NCBI GenBank assembly: GCA_902516625.1
Contig: CABXYU010000002.1
Span: 1 to 64,000 of the forward strand
Direction: 5' to 3'
Length of the DNA: 64,000 nucleotides
Source of the DNA: an uncultured Pelagibacteraceae bacterium
GTDB taxonomy: Bacteria > Pseudomonadota > Alphaproteobacteria > Pelagibacterales > Pelagibacteraceae
Part shown: positions 51,303 through 60,413 of the stretch, one piece after another
Layout of the letters: each line of letters opens with the position of its first letter
Numbering within the stretch: the first letter of the stretch is position 1
Translations under genes and position numbers: made by a program
The notes under the pieces: model-generated
The model's database searches: none
Told to the model about the DNA's origin: nothing
Seen by the model: only the letters and a program-made list of their open reading frames with translations

Positions 51303-51950
51303 ATGAAAAAAGACGAATTACCAAAATTAATACCAATTTTTCCTTTAAGCAACTTTATTATTTTTCCTAAAACCAGCGTTCCACTAAATATATTTGAGCC
51401 AAGATACTTAGAAATGGTAAATGATAGTATGAAATCAAATAAGCTCATAGGAATTATTCAACCTAAAATCTTAAAAAACGATGATACTTTTTCCCCCAAC
51501 TTATACAAAATAGGGTGTCTAGGAAAAATAATTAATTTTAAAGAAACTGAAGATAAAAGATTTCTCATTGAATTAAAAGGACTGATCAGATTTAAAGTAT
51601 TAGATGAAGTCAAATCAAATAAAACATATAGGGAGTGCAAAATTAATTTTGATAATTTCTATGATGATTTGATCGATTCAAAAGTAGACCTAAAATTTTC
51701 AGATCTTGAATTAATATTTAGAGATTTAAAATCACTTTTTGAAAAAAGAGGCTTCATTATAAATTGGAAAGCCTTAGAAAAACAAAGTCTTGATGAAACA
51801 ATAAATGCACTAGCTATGGCATCACCATTTACACTTGAAGAAAAGCAAGTTTTACTTGAAGCTAAAAATTTAGAGGTAAGAAAAACTAAAATTGCTGAAA
51901 TTCTAAGCACATATACTTTTGATAATTATGACAATAATACTTTACAGTAG
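51303..51950 (+). CDS. LON peptidase substrate-binding-domain protein
   Basis: A 215-residue protein made only of the Lon N-terminal substrate-binding domain, without ATPase or protease. It starts PKLIPIFPLSNFIIFPKTSVPLNIFEPRYLEMVNDSM, with the family IGIIQP, YKIGCLGKI and RFLIELKGLIRFKV strands. Such free domains may modulate Lon or other proteins, but the function is unsettled. No Shine-Dalgarno is evident. It is divergent from the tRNA-Gly gene. Confidence 0.88.
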   Translation: MKKDELPKLIPIFPLSNFIIFPKTSVPLNIFEPRYLEMVNDSMKSNKLIGIIQPKILKNDDTFSPNLYKIGCLGKIINFKETEDKRFLIELKGLIRFKVLDEVKSNKTYRECKINFDNFYDDLIDSKVDLKFSDLELIFRDLKSLFEKRGFIINWKALEKQSLDETINALAMASPFTLEEKQVLLEAKNLEVRKTKIAEILSTYTFDNYDNNTLQ

Positions 51951-51985
51951 ATGCTTATTAAAAAAATTTAAAAATTTTTTTATGA

Positions 51986-53056
51986 TTAAGTATTAAAACC
52001 TTGGTCAGCAAATTTTTTCAAGGAGTTATTAAGCAACTTATTTTTTCCAAAAAATTGAATAGATTTGCTTAATATATTATTTTTAAATTTACTTTCTAGA
52101 TTAAAAAATTCATAAATAAAATCAATACTATTTGAAAATATATAATTCTTATGCTTAATATTTTTCTCAAAATCAGAACATATAGATTTATCTAAATCTA
52201 ATCCAAGATCTAACTTTAATTTTATTAATTTTATTAACTCATAAATATCTCTTAAAGTCATATTGAAACCTTGACCAGCAAGAGGGTGAATTCGGTGCAA
52301 CAAATCACCAAACGCTAAGATATTTTTATATCGATAGCTTCTTAGATTGCTCGATCTTAATTTAAAACTACTTATATTTTTTATTTTTGATATTTGATAT
52401 TTTGAATTATATTTATCAATTATATTTTTAAAGTTTATATTTTTCTCTTCTTTGGCAGAATATACAATTGAAGTTTCTTTATTTGATATTGGTAAAAACG
52501 CTAATGGCCCTTTCTTAGTAAAAATTTGCTTAGCTGTATTATTTTCTAATTTTTGATGTTCAATAATTGTTGTATGAGCGTAACTTTTATAATCTTTACT
52601 TAACTCTTTATAAAAATATTTCTTTGTGATCTGACTGTTTAGGTCACAATTAATAATTAAATTATATTTATCACTAATTGAGGTAAGATTATTTTTTTTA
52701 TCTATAAACTTCACAAAGTTATTTTTATTAATTTTTGTATGCAAAAGATTAAATAATTTGTAATTTTTAATTAATGAAAAAAGAGGTTCTTTTTTATCTT
52801 CAAAATTAATCAATTTGTCCTTGATAAATTTTTCGTTGTAAATTTCAATTTTATTTATATTCCATAAAATTTTTTCAATATTTAAAATATGTTTGTTAAA
52901 AAAATCTACATTATTTTTAGATATTCCTATTGTGCGTATTTTATTTTGATTTTCAGTTTTGTAATTTGAAAAAATATCAACATTTACTTTAAGATTTATT
53001 AATGCCTTAGCTAGTGTTAAGCTAACTAATCCACCACCTAAAATGCATACTTTCAT
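51986..53056 (-). CDS. UbiH/COQ6-family FAD monooxygenase
   Basis: Flavin-dependent hydroxylase of the ubiquinone biosynthesis group, adding an OH to the benzoquinone ring. The 356 residues have the N-terminal Rossmann motif CILGGGLVSLTLAKALI and the second FAD motif AFGDLLHRIHPLAGQGFNMTLRDIYEL, which is typical of UbiH/UbiF/VisC proteins. The frame starts at 53095, but the Met at 53056 (MKVCILGGG) gives the usual N-terminus and avoids overlap with ftsK. The exact ring position cannot be fixed here. Confidence 0.86.
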   Translation of the reverse strand: MKVCILGGGLVSLTLAKALINLKVNVDIFSNYKTENQNKIRTIGISKNNVDFFNKHILNIEKILWNINKIEIYNEKFIKDKLINFEDKKEPLFSLIKNYKLFNLLHTKINKNNFVKFIDKKNNLTSISDKYNLIINCDLNSQITKKYFYKELSKDYKSYAHTTIIEHQKLENNTAKQIFTKKGPLAFLPISNKETSIVYSAKEEKNINFKNIIDKYNSKYQISKIKNISSFKLRSSNLRSYRYKNILAFGDLLHRIHPLAGQGFNMTLRDIYELIKLIKLKLDLGLDLDKSICSDFEKNIKHKNYIFSNSIDFIYEFFNLESKFKNNILSKSIQFFGKNKLLNNSLKKFADQGFNT

Positions 53057-53086
53057 AATAATTTTAATTTTAACAACAAAAATTAG

Positions 53087-55210
53087 ATGATACAAAGTGG
53101 TAAATTTGATTCATCAAAAATGGATATAAAAAAACTAGCTAATTCGGTCTTTATTTTTACTGTAAATAGGCTCATAGAAATTTTTGGAATAATTATTTCT
53201 GTTGTTGGGATACTTTTGTTTATATCTTTAATATCTTACTCTCCTGCTGATCCTAATTTTATATTTCCTGAAAATACACAAATAAAGAATTTTCTTGGAT
53301 TTCAAGGGAGTTATACTTCAGATTTATTTTTTCAATCTATTGGAATGATATCTTATTTAATCCCATTAACCTTTTTTTTTACAGGCATAAATATTTTTAA
53401 TAAGAAACAAATTTTTTTACTAATTGAAAATAGTTTTTTTATAATATTGTATTCTTTAGTTGGCTCTATATTTTTTAATTATTTTTACAATAATGCTTTC
53501 GATCTATATATCAATGGAAATGGTGGTTTTGTTGGTAATTATTTTAATCAAAATTTTTTTAGTAATCTTATAAGTAAATATGAAAATATTTTTTATTATT
53601 TTTTTATAGTTCTTATAACTTTTTTATTCTTTTTAAGTGTTAACTTTAATGTAAAAACGCTAAATTTATTTTTTAGAAAATTTGTTAATATTTTGTTCAA
53701 AAACTCTGGGAAAAATTACACTAAAAGAAACGAAATTATTGAGGAATATATTCCACAAGAAGAAATAAAAAATCTTATTCAAGATGATTTACCTTTTATA
53801 AGATCTGATTCCAATGAGACTCAAAAAAAATTCAAATTTAAATTACCATCATTAGATCTTTTAAAAATTCCTAGTAAAAAGCAGTTTGGAAATACAGAAA
53901 AAAATGAGAAATATGATCCAGAATTTCTCGAAAAAATTCTTCTTGATTTTGGAGTTAATGGAAAAATAAAAAAAGTAAGCAATGGCCCTGTTGTAACTTT
54001 AAATGAATTTGAGCCTGCTGCAGGAGTAAAAGTTTCTAAAATTATTAATCTTTCAGATGATATCGCCAGAAATACAAGCTCAGAGTCTGCAAGAATATCT
54101 ACAATACCAGGAAGTAATACAGTGGGAATAGAATTGCCCAACAGCTCAAGAGAAAACGTTTATCTAAGTGAAATTATAAACAATACTGATTTTAAAAAAA
54201 AAGATATCAATCTGCCAATCGCTTTAGGCAAAAATATTTCTGGCTTACCAATCGTTGGTGATTTAGCTTCAATGCCACATTTATTAATTGCAGGAACAAC
54301 TGGCTCTGGAAAATCAGTCTGTATCAACACAATTATTTTATCACTTCTATACAAACACACTCCAGAAAAATGTAAATTTATTTTAATCGATCCTAAAATG
54401 CTTGAACTTTCAACATACGAAGGAATACCTCATTTACTTTGTCCTGTAATTACTGAAGCAAAAAAAGCGACTTCAGTACTTGGTTGGGTAGTTAAAGAAA
54501 TGGAAAGCAGATACAGATTGATGACCAAAGAGGGTGTACGTAATATTGACGGCTATAATTCTAAACACAAATTACCAATGCCTTACATAGTTGTTGTAGT
54601 TGATGAAATGTCAGATTTAATGTTGGTAGCAGGTAAAGAAATTGAAAATTATATCCAAAAGTTATCTCAAATGGCTAGAGCAGCAGGTATCCATATTATT
54701 ATGGCAACTCAAAGACCTAGTGTTGACGTAATTACAGGCACAATTAAAGCAAATTTTCCAACACGTATTTCTTTTCAGGTAACATCAAAAATCGATAGTA
54801 GAACTATTTTAGGTGAACAAGGTGCTGAGCAACTTTTGGGAAAGGGGGATATGTTATACATGTCATCTGCAAATCGCATTGTAAGAATTCATGCTCCATT
54901 CGTGTCAGACAATGAAATAGAAAAAATTAATAATTTTTTAAGATCACAGGCTGAGCCAGATTATGTGGATGAAATACTCAATTTTGCCGATGAAAAAGAA
55001 ATGGGTGAAACCTCAAGAGATCAAGGGGATAAGGACGAACTTTACTTTTCAGCTGTAGAAATAATTAAATCTGAGGGAAAAGCCTCAACATCTTTTTTGC
55101 AGAGAAAACTTCAAATTGGTTACAATAGAGCAGCCAGAATAATTGATATGATGGAAGCTGATGGAATAGTAAGTAAAGCAAATCATGTAGGTAAGCGTGA
55201 GGTGCTTTAA
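53087..55210 (+). CDS. ftsK: DNA translocase FtsK
   Basis: Septal ATPase that pumps chromosomal DNA and activates XerCD recombination at dif during division. The 707-residue form has N-terminal membrane helices (about residues 20-190), a short linker compared with E. coli, a RecA-like motor with Walker A GTTGSGKSV and VVVDEMSDLM Walker B, a TQRPSVDVITG segment, and a C-terminal winged-helix gamma domain (SAVEIIKSEGKASTSFLQRKLQIGYNRAARI). Start at 53087 or the Met at 53120; no Shine-Dalgarno decides. Its stop precedes lolA directly. Confidence 0.95.
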   Translation: MIQSGKFDSSKMDIKKLANSVFIFTVNRLIEIFGIIISVVGILLFISLISYSPADPNFIFPENTQIKNFLGFQGSYTSDLFFQSIGMISYLIPLTFFFTGINIFNKKQIFLLIENSFFIILYSLVGSIFFNYFYNNAFDLYINGNGGFVGNYFNQNFFSNLISKYENIFYYFFIVLITFLFFLSVNFNVKTLNLFFRKFVNILFKNSGKNYTKRNEIIEEYIPQEEIKNLIQDDLPFIRSDSNETQKKFKFKLPSLDLLKIPSKKQFGNTEKNEKYDPEFLEKILLDFGVNGKIKKVSNGPVVTLNEFEPAAGVKVSKIINLSDDIARNTSSESARISTIPGSNTVGIELPNSSRENVYLSEIINNTDFKKKDINLPIALGKNISGLPIVGDLASMPHLLIAGTTGSGKSVCINTIILSLLYKHTPEKCKFILIDPKMLELSTYEGIPHLLCPVITEAKKATSVLGWVVKEMESRYRLMTKEGVRNIDGYNSKHKLPMPYIVVVVDEMSDLMLVAGKEIENYIQKLSQMARAAGIHIIMATQRPSVDVITGTIKANFPTRISFQVTSKIDSRTILGEQGAEQLLGKGDMLYMSSANRIVRIHAPFVSDNEIEKINNFLRSQAEPDYVDEILNFADEKEMGETSRDQGDKDELYFSAVEIIKSEGKASTSFLQRKLQIGYNRAARIIDMMEADGIVSKANHVGKREVL

Positions 55211-55759
55211 ATGAAAAAATTTTTTTTTTTTTTAATATTTATTCTTTATACATCGCATTTATCTGCATCAATTAAAGAAAATATTATCCAAAATTTAAAA
55301 TCTATTGAAAATGTAAGTTTTGATTTTGAGCAAAATATTAATGGAAAAATAGAAAAAGGTAAGTGTAAAATTCAATATCCAAAAAAAATCTTTTGTGAAT
55401 ATGACTTAGAAAATAAAAAAATTCTTATATCTAATGGAAAATCTTTGGTTATAAAGACTTTAAGTAGTTATTATTTATATCCTTTAGATAAAACTCCCTT
55501 AAACTTTATTTTGGATAAATTTTTTTTAGTAAATAAAATAAATAGTTTACAAGAAAGAATCATTGAAAAAAAATATGTAAACTTTAGTTTTATTGAAAAC
55601 GAAAATGAAATTAATTTATTTTTTGATAAAAAAAACTTTAATCTTATAGGTTGGCAAACACAAGATATTTACCAAAATCTTAGTATCACGTATATTTCAT
55701 CTATTAAAAAAAATGAAAAAATTCAAAAAAACCTTTTCAATTTACCTTTAAGAAATTAA
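55211..55759 (+). CDS. lolA: Outer membrane lipoprotein carrier protein LolA
   Basis: Periplasmic chaperone that carries lipoproteins from the LolCDE exporter to the outer membrane. The 182 residues have a signal peptide (MKKFFFFLIFILYTSHLSAS, cleavage near residue 20) and the LolA pattern NLKSIENVSFDFEQNI, KGKCKIQYPKKIFCEYD, and a C-terminal beta strand. It begins immediately after the ftsK stop codon, a common alphaproteobacterial order. A 14-T homopolymer falls in codons 4-8. Confidence 0.88.
   Translation: MKKFFFFLIFILYTSHLSASIKENIIQNLKSIENVSFDFEQNINGKIEKGKCKIQYPKKIFCEYDLENKKILISNGKSLVIKTLSSYYLYPLDKTPLNFILDKFFLVNKINSLQERIIEKKYVNFSFIENENEINLFFDKKNFNLIGWQTQDIYQNLSITYISSIKKNEKIQKNLFNLPLRN
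55220..55233 (+). repeat. 14-T homopolymer inside the lolA signal peptide
   Basis: Codons 4-7 of lolA are four TTT and the run continues into codon 8, giving 14 consecutive T on the coding strand. It is the longest homopolymer I noticed in a gene in this window. Length changes by slippage would frameshift the gene. Confidence 0.8.
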
Positions 55760-55760
55760 T

Positions 55761-56264
55761 TTAAATTGAGATTGTCTCTCTTTTAAAAACTTTCATACCT
55801 CTAGCAATGTAATTACCAAGTGCATTTTTGTGATCTAATGAGCATGTGTGAACCCAAACTCTCTTAATTTCACTCAAAAATGAATTTTTAATTGCTGATG
55901 ACAATAAAAAAGAACCTAATTTTTGATTCTGGTATTCCTCAAGTAAACCCAAGTAGGCTATTTCAACTTCATTTTGATCTTTGTGTATTATTAGTTCAAA
56001 ATACCCTACAAGATCATTATTTTTTTTTAAAACAAAAGTTTTCACTTTTTTGTCTGATGTATACTCAATCCATTGTTTTTCAGACCAGACTAAGCGGTCT
56101 ACCCAATGGTGTTTCTTTCCAACTTGTTTATAAAAAAACTTATTGAGTTGAAAATCAGCTGGTTCTACATTTTCAATAGTATAAATCTGTGATATAGCTT
56201 TATGCTCCCTCAAATCTTTGAGAGAACTGATTTCTAAATAGTTTCTTGTAATTTGTTTGCTCAT
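55761..56264 (-). CDS. GNAT-family N-acetyltransferase
   Basis: Small acetyltransferase of unknown substrate. The 167 residues contain the GNAT core: VGYFELIIHKDQNEVEIAYLGLLEEYQNQKLGSFLLSSAI with the acetyl-CoA-binding Q-x-x-x-L-G pattern (variant of Q/R-x-x-G-x-G/A), then VWVHTCSLDHKNALGNYIARGMKVFKRE. It overlaps the HIT gene by 4 bases and is the last gene of the his-block strand. The partner and substrate cannot be inferred. Confidence 0.85.
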   Translation of the reverse strand: MSKQITRNYLEISSLKDLREHKAISQIYTIENVEPADFQLNKFFYKQVGKKHHWVDRLVWSEKQWIEYTSDKKVKTFVLKKNNDLVGYFELIIHKDQNEVEIAYLGLLEEYQNQKLGSFLLSSAIKNSFLSEIKRVWVHTCSLDHKNALGNYIARGMKVFKRETISI

Positions 56265-56626
56265 TCGACCATTTTACCAACTCTCTCACCTCCAAATAAA
56301 TGAAAATGTAAATGGGGAACTTCCTGCCCTCCATATTCATTAATATTAGCTAGAGCTCTGTACCCCTTTCCTATATCTGATGACATGCCAAGTTTTTTTG
56401 CAACGTAATTTATCCCTTTTATTAATCCAACTATTTCCTCTGCTGACGCATTTGCACTAAAGTCATCTAGATCAATATATTTGCCTTTTGGTATTACCAA
56501 CGCATGTATTTTTTTTTGAGGATTTATATCGTGAAAAGATAAAACAAAATCATCCTCATATATTTTTTTGCAAGGTATCTCTGCTCTTAAGATTTTTGCA
56601 AAAATATTATTATCATCATAGGTCAT
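56261..56626 (-). CDS. HIT-family (HINT-like) nucleotide hydrolase
   Basis: Small nucleotide-binding hydrolase of the histidine-triad family, acting on phosphoramidate or adenylylated substrates. The 121 residues have NIFAKILRAEIPCKKIYEDD at the start and the C-terminal triad H-x-H-x-H in VPHLHFHLFGG. The frame extends to 56707, but the Met at 56626 (MTYDDNNIF) begins the family sequence. HIT genes near hisE are common in alphaproteobacteria; it lies in the his block between DUF2061 and GNAT. Confidence 0.92.
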   Translation of the reverse strand: MTYDDNNIFAKILRAEIPCKKIYEDDFVLSFHDINPQKKIHALVIPKGKYIDLDDFSANASAEEIVGLIKGINYVAKKLGMSSDIGKGYRALANINEYGGQEVPHLHFHLFGGERVGKMVE

Positions 56627-56657
56627 AAGCGATAATTGTAATTTTAAAAAAATAGCA

Positions 56658-56873
56658 TTATTTTTCCTCAACTCCAAACTTAATATAATTATACCAAGCC
56701 CTTTCATGAAAATAATATAAAAACATTTTTGTAATAACTTCCATTCCTGCTATTGCTCCAGCCCAATTCCACTCACCAGTAATAAACCAAGCAATTAAAA
56801 ATGTATCTGTTGTAGCAAGAATTCGCCAAGTTAAAGTTTTTGCTATATGCCTTTTTTTGGTTACATGTTTCAT
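56658..56873 (-). CDS. DUF2061 membrane protein
   Basis: A 71-residue membrane protein of the DUF2061 family, function unknown. Two helices bracket the family pattern: KRHIAKTLTWRILATTDTFLIAWFITG and AGAIAGMEVITKMFLYYFHERAW. It lies 12 bases after hisE and 31 bases before the HIT gene on the same strand. Confidence 0.87.
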   Translation of the reverse strand: MKHVTKKRHIAKTLTWRILATTDTFLIAWFITGEWNWAGAIAGMEVITKMFLYYFHERAWYNYIKFGVEEK

Positions 56874-56885
56874 GCGTCATCCTCT

Positions 56886-57155
56886 CTATTTTCTCCTCTT
56901 TTTAAGTTCATCCATTACATCTTCAATTTTAATATCGTTCCCTTCAAGGTAAACGATGAGATGATAAAAGACGTCCGCACTTTCATGTATCTTATTGGTA
57001 TCTTTTTCCACTGACTCAATAAGTTCATTAATTTCCTCTAATACTTTAGCTTTACTTAAAGATTTATCATTTAATAATCTATTTGTGTATGAGCCCTCAA
57101 TAGGTTTTTCTTTTCTTTCTCTAACAAGTTTTATTAAATCATCTAAAACATTCAT
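56886..57155 (-). CDS. hisE: Phosphoribosyl-ATP pyrophosphatase
   Basis: Second step of histidine synthesis, hydrolysing PR-ATP to PR-AMP. The 89 residues have the family MazG-like fold: LDDLIKLVRERKEKPIEGSYTNRLL, then KAKVLEEINELIESVEKDTNKIHESADVFYHLIVYL with the metal-binding E-E-x-x-E and E-S-A-D pairs. It starts 2 bases after the polysaccharide lyase-like gene. No hisI is found in the window. Confidence 0.94.
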   Translation of the reverse strand: MNVLDDLIKLVRERKEKPIEGSYTNRLLNDKSLSKAKVLEEINELIESVEKDTNKIHESADVFYHLIVYLEGNDIKIEDVMDELKKRRK

Positions 57156-57157
57156 AA

Positions 57158-58150
57158 CTACTCGTCTTTCAACAGCATCTTCTCAAGTTTTTCCTCGGTT
57201 TTTGCCATTGCCATATAGTCTGTAAATACCATCATTCCCTCGGCTTCGTGCTTATGTTGAGCCTTTAAATTTGCATTAGTATACAATCCAAATTTAAAAT
57301 AACATTTGTTTCTGTGTTTTCCTTTGTGCTTTTTTTTTCCCCAATTTGTAGGACCTTCATAATCATAAGCAAGTTTTTCATCAATCCAAACTTTTAATTT
57401 ACCATCTGGATTTTTTGAATTTTTGAAATTTAATCTGACTGCTGTCCATTTATCAGTTCCGTGATTTTCATTTACTTTAAATTTTTTAAGAACTCTTCTT
57501 TTTTCCATACTACTTGGTTTCCATTCACCATTGTTTTTAAAACTTGCAAATTCATGTTTTAAAATTAATTTTCCTCCTATAATACTCATCATCCAAGTAA
57601 TCTTGTGACCATCTGGGTGACATTGGCCCACGTGAAATTGTCTAATTCCATTTTTTGGAAATAATATGTTTCGAGCAGGCATAAATGCATAATTTATCCA
57701 TTTTTCTGTTCCCTCCGTAAATGTCCAGTCAGACTTTGATGTTAACTCTGTACGAACACTGCCATAATGATGTGTACAATCATTTTGTTTTCCTTTTTTT
57801 TTACATTTAGAATAATCAGCAGTAAATGAATAAAAAGAATTTCCATGATAAGCAAAATTTTCAGCACCTTTGACTTTAGCCATAGCACCACTACTTACAT
57901 TTACATTCATCGATAAACTGTTCTTCCAACCTGGAAACAGGATTTTCCCTGGTACTAATTCAATATCTTTGCCGATTATTGCATTATGAATTTTTGTATA
58001 TCTCTCTTTATCACTCACTTTATGGTAAGTTTTAGCCCATTCCTTATGAAGTTTTGCAGCAGTTTTATACCAACTTTCTTCTGCCAATAGTGGGTTAAAA
58101 ATAAAAAAAGTTATTAATAAGTATAACAATTTGAATTTGGTATTAATCAT
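57158..58150 (-). CDS. Exported jelly-roll protein (polysaccharide lyase-like)
   Basis: Periplasmic or secreted protein of 330 residues with a signal peptide (residues 1-23, ending LLA). The rest is rich in beta strands and Trp/Lys/His: GNSFYSFTADYSKC, RTELTSKSDWTF, then IRQFHVGQCHPDGHKITWM and a C-terminal YFKFGLYTNANLK segment. The pattern resembles the heparin-lyase-I type (PL13-like) jelly-roll fold, with R-Q-F-H in the place of a catalytic motif, but I am not certain. It sits between hisF and hisE, 9 and 2 bases from them, with no role in histidine synthesis. Confidence 0.72.
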   Translation of the reverse strand: MINTKFKLLYLLITFFIFNPLLAEESWYKTAAKLHKEWAKTYHKVSDKERYTKIHNAIIGKDIELVPGKILFPGWKNSLSMNVNVSSGAMAKVKGAENFAYHGNSFYSFTADYSKCKKKGKQNDCTHHYGSVRTELTSKSDWTFTEGTEKWINYAFMPARNILFPKNGIRQFHVGQCHPDGHKITWMMSIIGGKLILKHEFASFKNNGEWKPSSMEKRRVLKKFKVNENHGTDKWTAVRLNFKNSKNPDGKLKVWIDEKLAYDYEGPTNWGKKKHKGKHRNKCYFKFGLYTNANLKAQHKHEAEGMMVFTDYMAMAKTEEKLEKMLLKDE

Positions 58151-58159
58151 AATTAAAAC

Positions 58160-58915
58160 CTAAATCCTAACAGGTATTCCTTTTGAGTCCAAATATTCTT
58201 TAGCTTCTTTTAATGAATGTTTGCCATAATGAAATATAGATGCAGCTAGAACAGCACTTGCATTGCCTAATTTAATTCCATCTACAAGGTGATCCAAATT
58301 ACCTACACCTCCTGATGCAATAACTGGAATATTAACTTTTGATGAAATTTTAGACATTAGATTAATATCATAACCAGCTTGTGTTCCGTCTCTATCCATT
58401 GAGGTTACTAATAATTCCCCAGCCCCATTTTCTTCCATTTGTTTTGCATACACCAATGCATCAATGCCACTATTATTTCTTCCTCCATGAGTAAACACTT
58501 CCCACTTGTCTCCATTTTTTTTAGCATCAATTGCTACCACAATACATTGCGACCCAAATTTTTTTGAACTATCAATAACGACTTTTGAATTTTCAACTGC
58601 TGCAGTGTTTATTGAAACTTTATCAGCCCCACAATTAAGTAATTTATTAATATCTTCTACACTTCTAACACCACCTCCAACGGTCAAAGGAACAAAACAC
58701 TTTTTTGAAGTTTTTTTAATAACATCGAAAATAATATCTCTATTTTCATTAGAGGCCGTTATATCTAAAAAACAAATTTCATCTGCTCCTCCATCACTGT
58801 AAATTTTTGCTTGCTCTACAGGATCTCCAGCATCTTTTAAATCAACAAAGTTGATACCTTTAACAACACGTCCATTTTTAACATCTAAACAAGGAATTAT
58901 TCTATTTTTAAGCAT
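58160..58915 (-). CDS. hisF: Imidazole glycerol phosphate synthase cyclase subunit HisF
   Basis: Cyclase partner of HisH; makes imidazole glycerol phosphate and AICAR from PRFAR and ammonia. The 251-residue TIM-barrel protein has [15 protein letters not shown] at the start, [36 protein letters not shown]-like [24 protein letters not shown] and [13 protein letters not shown]. Both catalytic Asp, in CLDVK and MDRDGT, are present. It overlaps hisA by 8 bases. Confidence 0.97.
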   Translation of the reverse strand: MLKNRIIPCLDVKNGRVVKGINFVDLKDAGDPVEQAKIYSDGGADEICFLDITASNENRDIIFDVIKKTSKKCFVPLTVGGGVRSVEDINKLLNCGADKVSINTAAVENSKVVIDSSKKFGSQCIVVAIDAKKNGDKWEVFTHGGRNNSGIDALVYAKQMEENGAGELLVTSMDRDGTQAGYDINLMSKISSKVNIPVIASGGVGNLDHLVDGIKLGNASAVLAASIFHYGKHSLKEAKEYLDSKGIPVRI

Positions 58916-59624
58916 CTTCTTTTACCAACTCTTCTAATTTTATATCACCATCATAGATAGCTTTACCAACTATTATACCTTCGATATTTTTTAAATCCTT
59001 TGCTTTTTTAATGTCATCTATTGATGAAACTCCACCAGATATAATCACAGGGCAACTTGATATCTCAGCAAGTTTTAATGTTTCGTCAAAATTTGGACTT
59101 TGTTTCATACCATCTCTATTAATATCAGTATAAATCAATCTACTTACACCATAATCATTAACTTCTTTTAAATAATCTAACGCTAACTGATCAGAGTTTT
59201 CTCTCCATCCAGATACTGACAAATACCCATCTTTAACATCTAAACCTAAAGCAATTTTATCGACAAATTTTTCACACGCTTCTTTTAAAAAATTCTTATC
59301 TTTAATAGCAGCACTTCCTAAAATTACTTTCTCAACTCCAACATCGATATATTTTTGAATACTTTCAGGATCTCTGATACCACCACCTACCTCAATCTTT
59401 AAATTAAATTTACCAACTATATCTTGAATAATATCTAAATTTACTGTTTCACCAGTTAAAGCACCATCTAAATCAACTATATGTAAATTTTTAAATCCAT
59501 GATCCTTATATTTTCCTGCTTGTTCAACAGGAGACAATTCATATTCGGTTTTATTGTCAAAATCCCCTTTGATTAGTCTTACGCATTTTTTATTTTTAAT
59601 ATCTATGGCTGGAAATATTTTCAT
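58908..59624 (-). CDS. hisA: ProFAR isomerase HisA
   Basis: Isomerises ProFAR to PRFAR in histidine synthesis. The 238-residue (beta/alpha)8 protein starts [21 protein letters not shown] with the catalytic Asp in AIDIK, then has [42 protein letters not shown], and [16 protein letters not shown] with the second Asp. Its start lies 1 base after the small lipoprotein gene stop, and it overlaps hisF by 8 bases. Confidence 0.96.
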   Translation of the reverse strand: MKIFPAIDIKNKKCVRLIKGDFDNKTEYELSPVEQAGKYKDHGFKNLHIVDLDGALTGETVNLDIIQDIVGKFNLKIEVGGGIRDPESIQKYIDVGVEKVILGSAAIKDKNFLKEACEKFVDKIALGLDVKDGYLSVSGWRENSDQLALDYLKEVNDYGVSRLIYTDINRDGMKQSPNFDETLKLAEISSCPVIISGGVSSIDDIKKAKDLKNIEGIIVGKAIYDGDIKLEELVKEDA

Positions 59625-59625
59625 T

Positions 59626-59778
59626 TTAATTTTTTATCTTAACCCCAGATGTCATAACTTTAAGACTAATTCCTCTATATTTTTTTTCTTTAGAAAAATC
59701 AATTTTTTTAGAATTTTCTAAATTTTGACATGAGCTTAAGAATATTAAAATTCCTATTATCGAAAAATATTTTTTCAT
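59626..59778 (-). CDS. Small lipoprotein, 50 residues, within the his block
   Basis: A short ORF beginning MKKYFSIIGILIFLSSCQNL and ending VMTSGVKIKN. Residues 1-16 form a signal peptide that ends in the lipobox L-S-S-C (Cys17), so the mature part is a 34-residue lipoprotein; the residue after Cys is Gln, which favours outer-membrane sorting in the E. coli rule. It starts 2 bases after the hisH stop and ends 1 base before hisA, so it is embedded in the his operon. I recognise no family. Confidence 0.65.
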   Translation of the reverse strand: MKKYFSIIGILIFLSSCQNLENSKKIDFSKEKKYRGISLKVMTSGVKIKN

Positions 59779-59780
59779 TT

Positions 59781-60407
59781 TCAAATTTTTATAAAATTTT
59801 CCAAAATTTTTAGTCCTAATTTATCGCTTTTTTCAGGGTGGAATTGCGTACCAAAAATATTTTCTTTTTCAACGGAGCAAACAATATTTGAAGAATAATT
59901 TGTTGTTGCAGAAATCACATTTTTATCTTTAGGAATAAATTCATAACTGTGAACAAAATACATGTGAGATTTATTATTAATATTTTTAAAAATTTTACTA
60001 TCTTTTGTTATATTTATTTGATTCCAGCCAATGTGAGGAAGCTTATATTTTCCGTTTTGATTATCTATTTTTGAGACTTTACCTGAAATCCAGCCTAAAC
60101 CTTTTGTTTCAGTTTCTTCATAACCAATATCAGCGAACATTTGTAATCCGACACATATGCCAAGAAGAGGTTTTTTATTTGTGATTGCAAATTCATTTAA
60201 TGTATCTGAAAGCCCATTAATTTTGTTTAAGGCATCTACACAGCTTTTAAATGAGCCCTGTCCTGGCAAAACCAATTTATCACCTGCTTTAATCTTATTT
60301 AAATCAGATGTTACCTCAATATTTACTTTATCTTGGGCAACCTCTTTAAAAGAATTTATTACTGAGCTTATATTGCCCGAATTATAATCAACAATTGTGA
60401 CATTCAT
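59781..60407 (-). CDS. hisH: Imidazole glycerol phosphate synthase amidotransferase subunit HisH
   Basis: Supplies ammonia from glutamine to HisF. The 208 residues show the Class I triad: Cys in GICVGLQMFADIG, His in FGTQFHPEKS and Glu two residues later. The start is NVTIVDYNSGNISSV, and KLVLPGQGSFKSC carries the PGQGSF oxyanion element. It lies 6 bases after hisB and is followed by the small lipoprotein gene instead of hisA directly. Confidence 0.96.
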   Translation of the reverse strand: MNVTIVDYNSGNISSVINSFKEVAQDKVNIEVTSDLNKIKAGDKLVLPGQGSFKSCVDALNKINGLSDTLNEFAITNKKPLLGICVGLQMFADIGYEETETKGLGWISGKVSKIDNQNGKYKLPHIGWNQINITKDSKIFKNINNKSHMYFVHSYEFIPKDKNVISATTNYSSNIVCSVEKENIFGTQFHPEKSDKLGLKILENFIKI

Positions 60408-60413
60408 TTAATT

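Noticed and set aside
56627..56707. N-terminal extension of the HIT protein
   Set aside because: It overlaps the DUF2061 gene and has no family similarity. The start at 56626 gives the standard HIT length.
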